The notes under the pieces are model-generated. The model saw nothing but the letters and a program-made list of their open reading frames with translations, was not told where the DNA came from and did no database searches. Position numbers and translations under genes: made by a program. From Batillaria attramentaria (lineage: Eukaryota; Mollusca; Gastropoda; Batillariidae): a stretch of 64,000 nt of DNA. Below are positions 27,874 through 40,270 of the stretch, in pieces. Location: positions 171,001 through 235,000 of the forward strand of contig JACVVK020000091.1 of assembly GCA_018292915.2 (NCBI GenBank). Direction: 5' to 3'. Every line of letters begins with the position of its first letter. Position 1 is the first letter of the stretch.

Positions 27874-30800
27874 CACACGCACGCACACACACACAAAGCA
27901 CACGCACAACAACAGCTCGCGAAAGGAAGAAGAAGGAACAACTAAACACCACCAGCAGCAATGATAAACTAACAAAAAACAAACACCCCCCCCCCAAAAA
28001 AAAAAAAACAAAAAAAAAAAACAAACAAACAAACAAAAAAAACCTCTTAAAACACAGCAATAACAATACGATCTTACAGTAAGTTCCAACGCCGGTTCTG
28101 TCCAGCGTTTCGATAGCCGCGTACCTTCGTCACTCAATCGTCTGCAGCCTCTGCTCAGGAATGTTTTCTACCCCTATTCATTGTACAGGAAGTGTGATCG
28201 TTCATTTGTGAGTGTCACTCACGTTCGTTACTTTCTGTGTATGTGTGCAGTGCTCGGCCAAGAAATGTAACGAGGAGGGTCTACAGACTCGCCTGGTCTA
28301 CTGTCGGCTGGGATCCGGTGACATCCTCCCCAACTCCAACTGCGACCTACGACAACGACCACCCGACACCCGAGCCTGCCAGGGTCACTGCAAGTCATCG
28401 TCCACCCACAAGTGGAAGTCCGGTCCCTGGTCCCCGGTAAGACCGCCCGGCTCTTCACACGACCCCAGCGACCAATATAACCGTCACTACCCCACTACCC
28501 CCAGCCCTACACACGCTACGGTACTGCATCATAACGTCAGGCAATCTGTGCCGACAGTGACTCAGCTAGATAGACGCAACGCTACCCCTTACTCTCGAGG
28601 TCGCCCGCGCGGCACTACCCCTCAGAGCGGCTTGCATCACCTCCGTAACAACCAGTACCCGACCAACACACACTCTCTCTTGTATCGTTCTCGGGTGGCT
28701 AACAGTCGGCGAAGGTACCGGGAGTTCGAGTGGTACGATAACTACCGCCAACATAGGGCCCAGTACGGTCGTAATAGGCAGGCGCAAGACAGAGACGGAA
28801 ACACTCGCAACAGACAGACACACGATAGAGACCCACCCACCCGCAACAGACACCCCCCACCCCAGCAGATTAGAGAAAGACAACGACAGCAACAGCAACA
28901 AGAACGCAACACACAGCTTTACAACTACAGACAGCGCCATCAGAACAGAGGCACCACCGAACCTCAGCCAGGCCGGTACGTGAGCGGACCGCGAACCCAG
29001 CCCCAGCCCCGCGTCCCCCTCAGGATGGTAGAACCCACAAATTCCCGTCGCCTTGTCCCTTACGTGCCTTCTGTCAGACCCACCCGCCCTCAAGCACCAG
29101 AGAGGAGCACGGTCCCTAGCCTCAGGAGGAACGTCTCGGGTTCTGGGTCAGGTAGGGGTGGGCTGGAGGAGGGGGGTGAGGATGAGGAGAGACGGAGGGA
29201 GTGGCGGGACCGTTATAACCGTTATCTCAGACAACAGGAGTTGCTGAGGCGACAGAGGCAGCGTCGTCATTTAGCCAGGTACTATGGGCGGTAGGTGACA
29301 GGTCGAGTTCATTGAGGTACGGGCGTTTTTCGGTGTGGGTGTCCAGCAGAATCAGTGCAGGTACAGCACAATGATCAGTTCACCGAATTTCATGAAGGTT
29401 TCAGCAGTAGTTGTCGTGGGATTATCGGAGAGTGGGTGTGGGTGTTTGGGGGGAGGGGGGGGGGTGAACGTTCTTTTCCACCACGAAAGGGTGATATCAA
29501 AGACGGGGCGACGAGGATAAGCCAGCACAAAAATGTTTGGTATCCAGCCAGGAATCGAACTCACGACCCGAGCATCGAAGGGGATTATCAGATCGGAAAA
29601 AAACACCACCTGTAATGGTAGTATAGAGAAAACCGGCTTTCAGTTCTTACTATGGGATGAGGAAAAATGACTGCATTCATTTGAAGAAACATATTTTGAG
29701 AGTGCTGAACTTGTGCGATGAGAAAGAAACAAAATGCAATGGGCCAAGAACTTTGTGGTGTTTGTGGTGTTTGCAGCCACCACGATGTTTCTTTATGGGA
29801 TAAAGTAATTGTTGACAATAACCATAGACAAGGACATACCACTGACTAACCCGAACCATTCCCCAAACTCACGTCTGCTATCGTTCCTGCCTGGAGTCTT
29901 CGAGTTTCGGTGGTGTTCCAACGCCTGTAGAACTTGGTCGCCCGATGTCACACTGATAAACACACAGCCTACGTTTAAGACGTACACTTCTCAGGGAGAG
30001 AGAACAATACAAATGACCATGATGATAACAAACCAGTTACGATGCACATGTATCTCTTACGCCCATTGTCACAGACACTTTTCAATTTTTTTTTTCTGCA
30101 CTGTTTTACCTGATATTTTTTTTTATGAAATCACATCCATCTGCGGTTCGTCTCTTGCAATAATTCAGATCCATCCTAAGACCACGGTATAATGTTTGTG
30201 TTTCCATGATAAGGTACATTTCAATCATACAGTACGTGCTTTAAGAAATGAGCTTTTTTCACTTGATGTGTCGGTGTTATATAATTTCTATATATTTTCC
30301 TGTGTGTATATAAAGCGTACTATGTGTATAGCAGTATGGATGGAGCTTCATGTATTTGCTCGCGTCCTCCTGAACAAAGGTTGTCCATTTCGTTCGGCTG
30401 TATTTAACAGGTAACTAATGCAATGAAGACAGTGGTATATTTTATCTGTTCATTAAGCTTTTGTATTTTTTGTATACTTTGTATAAGTGGTTTGTAGCTG
30501 TACACGACTGAATTACAAATGGCATAATAACTTATTACCAAAGTACCACGTTGTCTTAATCGCTCGTAATGGATATTCAGATGGACGTGGACCTCGGATC
30601 GTGACGTTGTACATAAGAATGTGTGGATGTTTGAATGTGTGAGGCTAGTGGATGTCACCTGCAGCGAATAGACGACTCCACTCCGTCAGCAAGCCCCGAA
30701 GCCAAAGTCCCGCCCCTTTACTCTGCCGGGTATTGGGAAAACTCATTACGTCCGTGACGTCTTTCTAATTTATGGAAAAAAGGGTGATTTGAAGATGAAT

Positions 30801-31702
30801 GAGATTGACGAAATGGTCTTTTTCCTCAAATGACGTCAGCAGACTTAATGCTTTCTTTCAGCCACGTTTCAGTCTGATAAAACTACCCGTGCTTCTCTCT
30901 TTGTAGTGTCTGTCAAGAAAGTTTGCCAGACCATGCCATGCGATTGGCTGAATTCTGGGGTTCGACTGTTTTGATTGACAAGAGTGGAGTCGTCAATTAC
31001 AAATGTCGGTTGTAGTCTTTCCAACAATATTTTTAATTGAAAACCACAGTAATAGTGTTCTCAGTCACTGCACATATCCCACGATAGGCGGAATTCATGC
31101 CAGTGACCAGTTCATAAACCACTACTACTGGATGTGCGTGTACATCCATAGGCACCAGTGTTAAACTTGACTTACTTGAATTACTTTGGGTTACCTAAAG
31201 AACGCAGTTAGTCATTGAGCATGAGATCGTGGATTAAAGCCTTGCAAAGTTAACCAAATGCCTGATGTCGTTTCAACGAACATCTGAATTAAACACCATA
31301 CTACAAGATAGATTTGTAAATTTCAGTTCATATAGATATATAGAAAGATACCTATAATAAGAAAGGGGAATTCATTTTCTTAGGAGAAATGTTAAAGTAG
31401 GGAAACTGGATGTAGACCAGACTAGGCCAGATGTGAACTACTTCTGGCCAGGCAGTCAGTTTTATGCGTCTGTAAGCAAGCTCTCCTAAATAGTGAAGTA
31501 TGTGCATAGTTTTATCGGTCTGTTCAGCGCTAACATCTTGCCTACTGAGAAGCTATAAATGCCAGAGATGCGAGCAGACATAATACATAGATCACAGCTC
31601 TGCCGCTGACAGTGGTCTAGACTCGTAACTGATAGGTCTCTGGATTTTTTCGCCCTAATGCTAGGTTCTTCTAAAGCTCAGGTAGATGCAGATGCCTGCC
31701 CC

Positions 31703-31733
<31 letters not shown>

Positions 31734-34700
31734 CACTGCCTTACTTTTCCCATGTTTAAGCCTCGACCAAGCAGCCAAGTCTGAAATTTCTGGTTTCGTT
31801 CAACTCAGTGATCAGACCTTATTCCCCTTAGGTAAGCCAGTCAGTCAGTACCGTCTCCAGACCAGCGTTGCCAAATTGAAACTGCACGGCAACCGCGGTG
31901 GCTACGTACAACTGTTTGTAATTTGGTATTCTGTTTGGAAACAGAGCAAGCAGTTTTCGTCGTATGCATACGATTTGCAAGGCTGTTGTATAATTCGCGA
32001 TTTTCTTTGGAAACAGAGGTATTACTCCAGTCGTGTGGACGGAGCAGGCAGACTGCCAATAACAAGTCTGCAGTTTCGTCGGTCGCTTTGTCCCAGACTG
32101 TTTTTCTAACGTGTCGCACGTGTTGCGGTCTAACCTCCTACACACTTCCACTTGAGAACCACCTTGCACTCTTTTTCCTTTCTCTCCCATTCGCACACAC
32201 CTGGGCCCAATTGTTGCTGCGAGCGCAGCACTTTTCTGTGACACTCATCTCAAGCTTGCCTGCATTCAGACACGTACGTCTAGCTTGACTTGGCCGCACT
32301 TACGCTGACTGGTCCAAGGAAACAGTCGCTGCTCAGTCTCTCACGGAAAAGCTTGCGTCATCGTCTGAGACAGTTTTACCTGAAGTTAAAAAGGAGAGAC
32401 TGCAGGAGCCAGCACTCAAAGTGCCAGCAAGTTAAAACTTCTTCAGTGTTAAATTCCTCGGTATGCTAACGCACGAGACTTCAGGACTGGAGTGGTTAAT
32501 TCCCAGTTTTCAACACTGAGCAAGGTCTTTTTATTTTTAGGAACTGAATACATGTAGCTAGTCAGTAAAGTTGAATGACCAAATAAAATTCAGTTTCTCT
32601 TTCCTTATCAAGTTTTCTAATTCATCGTTTAGTGTACTTAGTCAGTGTTGGCATGTCTGACCACACGATAGACCAGCGTTCATAGTTCAGATTTTTGCTT
32701 GAGACGGAATCTCATTGGCCTGACTTCAACATACTTTGACTGGGTCTGGCATTAAAATGTATGCGCCTCGGACATACTGAATGCAGAGTGAAGGCACAGT
32801 TTTTGTTCGTGCAGAGAACAGTTTGTTGTTGTTGTTGTTGTTGTTGTGTGTGTGTGTGTGTGGTTTGTGTGTGTGTGTGTGGGGGGGGGGGGGCAGACGG
32901 TATTTTCGAACTGTTCTGATTCAAGTTTTTGGTCCGTCAGTATTGTTCCAAGGAAACCAGGTTTTTGCTGTCTAAGGTTGTGTTCTGCTGTAGGTGATTA
33001 CATTTTCGAAAACAATTATGATCTCAAATGTAATTGCATCTCAGTACATTTCAAGCTTAATATTGTACATTTTAATTTGGAATGAGTTGTGATGCAAGAG
33101 TAGAGCAATGTCAGTTGCCAAATTTCCCCGCACTGATTTTCGTTCAATTTTCAGTTAATTTGAATGACATGTTCAGATGTGCAATACGATTTTTAAAAAT
33201 TTGGTTCAGTGAGGGTAATGACTGCTTGCAGAGCCGGCCGCAGTGCTTTCAGTGATGACTTTTGAAATCACTGCATTAGTTGTCTCTGTACTGAAATTGT
33301 GAGCAGGGATACGTGCTTGTGTATGGGTGTGTGAGGATTACGCATATAATTTCTGACTGAAGTTGTGCATGTCACTGAGTCAGTGTAATGAAATCGTGAA
33401 CTTTTTTTTTTTTTTTTTTTTTTGGCAATGCAATACATGCCAGTGTTCACTACGTCAGTGTACTAGTAATAACCGTGGTCAGTGTCTTTTCTGTCAGTTC
33501 ACTGCGGTGTCAGCTGCAATCCAGCGTGTAAACCAAGGTCTCACTGACGGTACTCAGTCAGTTTTCAAGTGTACTCCAGTTGTATCAGTCATACCAGGCT
33601 GTTGCTGAACTGACGCGGGAAGACACAGGCCTGTGTGTTCAGCACTGATGTGATCGTATGCCGGTACACTTAGTAAGCATAAAACTCAGTGATCTGGGCC
33701 AGTCCGCATCATTAGACTAATGTCTTGATAGAAATCATTACATTTATCGTGAGCGCCGAACTGGCGGCTGTCGCGGCGACTCCATCGCGGCAAACTTGAT
33801 CATCAGTGCGGCCGCGGCATAACTTGAATACCGTGTTCTTAGCAAAAGTTGCTACTCGACTGAGACCGGCTGACACCTCTTCTTGCTTCGCTGTTCATTG
33901 TATGTATTTCCTCCATTGGTATTGTATTGAATCCGTTCACAACGGTAAGAGTTGGTGGTACGTAGGCCACATACAGCAGAGTACCACACTGTACAGCCTC
34001 TAGTCTATAGTCTGCCACTGTGGCAGGGGTACTGAACCACTCTCTGTTATTGCACGTGGGAAGCAGGCGGCTGCCGTCTAAAGACTGAACAAGTCTGGAT
34101 GGTGGCCCCTGCTTCCCACAGGGATTTTTAAAAAGTTCCTCCGGATGACCTTTGATCCCTGAGGAAATCTGATCCACCTGTGGACCCCCCTCCCCACCCC
34201 CTCTCCACCCGGACTCTGGAACCAGCCAGTCGTTATGGTCTTCAGACGTCCCAGGGGGCTGTCCTGGACCCGTGATTGAAGTCTTGGCTTGGATTGGGGA
34301 GCTGTCCCGCCACCACGAGAGGTCGCTGGCTGGCTGGAAGCACCGGTCCTCTCATTCATTGGTCCTTCAGAAGCTGCACATGGATGGTATGTACCCCCCC
34401 CCCACCCACCACCAGCCCCCTCATCTACCTGTACTTTGCCGTCTCCAACCTGTCAGGCCTAATCCCCTTGCACCCCTCCAAGTTCATCCACCCTTCAAGT
34501 TCTTCCTGGGACTGACAGGACGAAGGAGGGGCCAGCCATGCAGAGTGCCTGCTGATGGCAATATCTGGCGCTCACAGCTCCGCCCACTGGTCAACTGGGA
34601 ACTGTCTGGCTTTTCTCCAGCCGCACATTGCTGACACAGAGCTTAATAGGTTAAGGTGTGTAATCCGCCTCATTTTGTCCATTAGCCCGGCACGCATGCA

Positions 34701-37700
34701 GCTCTACGGCTACCGGTACCTCGCGAGCGAGATGGGTATCTGTGGCTTGGAAGTGTGTGTAGGAAGACCCTTGAAGTGAAAGAGCGGATGCTTGCAGTTT
34801 ATTTCACCTTTAGTTTAGCACAGGTGGTTGGCACCGGTCGTCTGCCTCGTGTCTGCCACCCCTACCACGGACTAGACCGGTACTAGCGGCGTCCCTAACG
34901 TTACCGTCAGCCGGGCCACGCAGCCGGATCTGAACCAGATTCTCACTCTTAGTTCATTGGCTTTCTCTTCAGTCTTGGTCCCCTTCCAGAAACGTTAGCC
35001 GTCCTTATTTTCTCCCTGACAGGACCTATTGAAGAGATGTGTACCATTTGCCTTTACTGACTGTGTGTGCGGTACAGCTGAAGTGTTTCTTCTCGTTTCA
35101 GTTTTCCTTTACGTTTTAAGTTATGTAATTGTGTGTTAGTGCTGTTTTTATCATATTAACCAGTTTTCAATAGTACTGGACTTCAGTGTTAGGCCTTAGA
35201 TCCAACTCACTTTTATATTGCGACGTCACGTCACACAAGCACACAAGGACTGATTCACTGGCAGCCCTGAAATGTTCACAGAAAGTGTTCAGCACTGAGA
35301 ACTTTTTAACTGAAATGGGAGACCCGTAGACTGGGGGTGGGGGGGGGAGGGGGTCGCCGTGACTTAATGCGTCTCTCACACCTGGAATCGTGCAATAAAT
35401 CTGTCGGTGCCTGCGCCTTTTTCGATTCTTATCCCAAATCAGGCGACGCTGGAATCAAAATTATGGTTGGGTAGATTCAGAATTCCAGCCGGAGGCCGCC
35501 AACTCGGCATTTCTACATCGTCTCTCGGCCAATTTCCTGCTAGGTGTGCTTTCCGTGCTGCTGATAGCTGCACTTTCTTCTGCACACTCAGCGCTTCGCC
35601 TCTTCTCGCTCTGTCTCGTGTCTGTCTGGTCTCGCTGGCCGCCCCAAGCGGTTTCTAGAAATTGTACATGCTGCGCTTTGTATGGGTGTCATGGACTGCC
35701 AGACGTGACGTGTAGAGAGCCCCCCACCTGTTGGTAAGCTACAGAGCCGCTGCCAACACTTAAAGGAGCGTTTACCTGTCTTTGAGGCGTCACGTTTACC
35801 TGGAAAAAAGTTTGTTTTTAGGGTTTTTTGTTGTTGTTTGTTTTGTTTTGTTTTTGTTGTAGTTTTGCGAGGAAATCGCATTTTGATGCGGTTAGCATTG
35901 TCGGTGGTGTCTTTGAATTTTTTTCTTCTTTTTAAATTTTTTTCTTTGTTTTCTTTTAACGAGTTTTTGCAGGTCCTCCTTTGCAAAGGGCAGCAGGATA
36001 GTCGGGCTTGTCATGTCACAGTGCTTGGCTCATAACTGAGTTCGAATCCCGGCTAGGACAGAAAACTTACTGTAGTCTTGATGGCTGTTTCGCGTTACTG
36101 ACTGACTTGAGTTTCCTTGTTTTTGTAATCGTCCAGCGACTCAGTCAGCCGGAATTGATTTGCCTCAGCTAATCAGTATTTGGACACAGTCGTACATGAC
36201 TTGCGACACATGGTGATAGTTTTCGCTGTCAGTAATGGTCAGACGTCAGAGCGGTAGGTTCAGTCTTGCCAGTACTGCTACATCCGTCAGTTTCTGCCCT
36301 GTATCCATTTCTGCATGATGGGAAATAAAAGAAACATGTAGTGGTTGTACTCTGTTGTCCCCAAAGTAATCTACCATCGAAGCATAAGGATCTCGGACGG
36401 TCACCAGGCTGTCAAGTGGCGGGGCTCGCTCACCCGGGGGATGAAACGATGATTAAAGGGTGGTTCTTTTTCTCAGGAGCAGGCCGCATGTCACGCGGCA
36501 GCGGGTAGATCGCCCAGGGCACGCCCCGTTCCCTCCCGGGCAAGTTCGTGACAGGTCAGCAGTACTGTGACTCGGTCATACTGAGGACAAGATCGCTTTG
36601 TAATCCATACATTGAGAGATCAGGGTCCAGTCAGCAGCATAGTCTACTGCTAGGTTTCTACATTGTGGGCCTGACTTGTATGCAGAGTTTCGTGTTGTAC
36701 AAAATACCATAGGGCGCCTTGGAGGACAACACTGATGCAAAACACATTTTCTTTTTGTGTTACATTACTCAATACTAATTTTGTATATTACATTACCCAC
36801 GGTACTTCTGTTACTGATATTATTCAACAGCGATTGAGGGTAACTGACTAGCAGTGTTGTACCGTAGAATTGCATTTATTGATATTACATCAAAATAAGG
36901 CTTTGTAATGCATATCATTTACAGCGAAATATAAGGCTTTTTGTTGATGTCGATACTGATAGGCGTACAAACACACACACACACACAGTGACACGGATAC
37001 ACACTGACATCATTTGTTCTGTTACTTCACTACTGAGCGGCGGCAGTTCAGTGGATGCAATCGAATCGACACGTATCAGTCCAGGCTGACACTAGTTTCT
37101 GCTGGTCCGCGAGGTGAAGCTGGAAGCATCCATCATAACCAGCACTGTGCAGGCTAGACATTCCAGGCAGACACTTGGCCTTTCTGCAGCCTTCTCATCA
37201 AAGCCAAGAGCCCCTGTGAAGATGTGCCCGCCCCGCGTCTCTGTCTTCACCTGCGTTCCGGTGCTACTCTAGCGTCCCCCCCCCCCCCCAGTTCTCACCT
37301 GAACCGCTATCATCAGGAATGCCCCAGTGTAAACACTTGTGGCCGGGTCTCCAGGGCAGCGTACCGAGTTGTACTGCTGCACTGCCACGTGTTGCTGGCG
37401 GCTAATGGACGCACATTAAACTCTTAACCTCAGTTGTACTGTTTCACAGCAGGCCTACTGGCATGGCGGACGGTTTCGGCTTCTACCTGTACTGTTTTTG
37501 TTTGTTTGTTTCTTTGTTCAACTTGTGTTTGTGTTTGACTGACAACTAGTATTCAGGTTTTCCGGGCTTCTCAGTGAGAATTTGGCCTGCACTTGAATTT
37601 TTTTTTGTTTTGTTTTTTGTTTGTTGCCGAAACCGTGATTTTATGCGAAAGATTGTTGTAGTGGCAGTCCGGTTTTTGTAGTCGCCCGGGTTGTGCCGCC

Positions 37701-40182
37701 ATTGCACAGAAAAATCTGGAATTCGTTAAGTTATCATTGCACAGCCGAAAATCTGCATATGTCAACTCATGATCACGATCAGTGCAACTCAGTGATGTGC
37801 AAAGGCTAAGCGCCAGAAGGCAACACGAACACTAACTTACATGCGCTGATGATGACTGTGACATGCTTACACTGAGATTCGACCTGTGTTAGATGCCGGG
37901 CTGGTTAAACTCTTGTTTTGTTGTTGTCCACAGCAGAACGATTAGGCTCTCTAGCTTGAAGAAAATTTACACGAAGAGGATACGATTTAACTTTAGTTTG
38001 AATGAGTCAGACGATGTGGTGGCCGGGTTCAGTTTTGCCGGTTCAGTTTGTTTTATTACTGCTAGTCACTAGTAGCCAGTGGCCATTTTCTGCCTCTAAC
38101 TGTGAGAACCTGTAGTTGTATCACTGAGTTGGCATTTCTTTCGCTGGACGAAAGTCTTCGACAACTTCGAAAATATGAAGACTGCTTTCACACCTTCAGC
38201 GTCTCCTCACTTTTGGATCAACCCAGGCTCCGTCGTATCTTCAAAATATCAGTCTCCACTTCGGTTGCACTGAGTTGTAACCTATGACAAGAAACTTCTC
38301 TGTTCCACCTGGTGGGTCTAGATCCTTATGAAGCGTTCACAGACCTTGGTTATCTGGCTTGAAGCGTTTTATCAGTCCAGACTAAATGTTCTGCAGCTTG
38401 CCGGAAATCGTTAACTTGCCATACGTGCCGCTCGTGCATGGGGTCATGAGTGAGATGTGGTGACGAGTGAGGGACTCAGCCGTCAGGTTAGGAGGGGCAG
38501 GAGGCGATGGAGTTCCGGGATGGATAAGTCATATCATAAACTGCGCTTGGATGAAGTTGTCAGTGTGGGAATGGGGTCTTGTACGTCTTCAGTGCAGGCC
38601 GGTGAACATGACCTAAACTGAATCAGTTTTCGTAAATGCATGAGTGGTTACATGCATCAGTGACAGACGAGACGGGGAAAACATCGGGAACTCGAAAGAT
38701 AACGTTCACATCCTTGAAGAACAACAGTTACCCATATACATTATAATTAGGCATGTTAAGCTTCAAAGGTCTGTTTGGTTAGGGAACATTTGGCACTGAC
38801 TCAGTTGACAAGAAAATCGTTCCATGTCATCAGTCTGTATTTTTGTCAGTGTATACCGCATACCCACGGAGAGAAGTACCGTGTATATTTTTCACTTGAA
38901 AGCCGGACTTGTGGTAGTATTTGTGTTGGTTGTTCAGTTGTAGTCACAGAACGTGATATAATTCAAACTGATTTTCCTCCGTCTTCGTCACTGAAAGCGT
39001 CAGATACCGAAAAGGCTATACTTTGAATTTCGAGACTGATTACGCATAGAGGGTGCGTGCACTTCCACATAAACTTAACAACTGCTTAGTTTGCATTTTT
39101 TTTAAAACTTTTTTTGCTGAGCTTAGCGCATGTCTGCTCTCGGTCACTGCTTGTAATGATCATGTTCCTGGCTCTACTGGCTGGTGATTTTTGGGGTCAG
39201 CCACCTCATTGTCGGGAAGGTACAAAAGCGAGGGAGGTCCTGCGTCAGTTGGTGACGCTTCACTGACTGGAGAGTGACGGGGTCAACACTGAGAACCGTG
39301 TTTTGGCAAGACCTTGCACTTGCCTTGGCTGGGCGGCCAGCATCTCTCCCTCTCTCTCTCATGAGAGGGCATACCTGCCACTTAGTATTGTTTTAGACGT
39401 CCAGACAGCCAGAAAAGTAAAACGCAAAGAACCGTAGTTCCAGGTTGTGACCCAGACGACCTGAGCGTGTCTCGGCGTGATTTACCTTGCTGCTCTACAG
39501 CCTTGAATAATTACACAGGCGGGGAGGTCGACACACTTCAAAGAGACACCTCAAGTACCCATTTCAGGACTGGCCGATTTCTGCCTTTTTGTTTAGTCGA
39601 CGCTTTGCCATCGGCCGCGCTGCGTTTCGTTCCCTCGTGCGCTTACGCACGGGCGGCACGTTGTCAGTAAATTGTTTGTCTGGGCAATTCCAGGCACGTG
39701 AACTTGGTCGTAAACTTCTCCTGCCTTGTTGAGAAAGAATCCCCCCAACTATGTTGCATCATCAGTCTGGGGCCATTGTTTTCAGAACTGCAGCTCTGCA
39801 TTCCACAGATACAAACCGTGGAGAGTGTGTAATACTTAGCCTTACCTCATGGGATGCCCTGAATGCACTGCGCTGCACAGAAATGCACTTTTCATGTGTG
39901 TGCGTTGTTGTTATAGTAATTGAAGACGATACTCTTCTGAAGGTTTTTTTTCTTTTTGGTTAAAATTTTAGATACATGTGGGGGAGCCGGGACAGTCAGT
40001 TGAGTGGTAGAGCATTAGACTTTCAGTGCTCAGGTTGGGAGTTTGATTCTTGACTGGGTCGGAATGTTTATGCTGGCCTTTTGCTCGTTGCCCCATCTTA
40101 CATATCACCCAGTGCTGAAAAAAGCAAACAACAACAACAACAAAACAAACAAACAAAGCAAAAACAAACAAACAAAAACCAC

Positions 40183-40270
<88 letters not shown>

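Noticed and set aside
31828..32288. Overlapping ORFs of 120-140 codons in the large intron
   Set aside because: They overlap on both strands, have no recognisable motif, no clear splice signals in frame and no SINE or transposon protein signature.
34272..34634. Plus-strand ORF of 120 codons, Pro/His-rich
   Set aside because: No homology recognised; the Pro/His part corresponds to a C-rich run.
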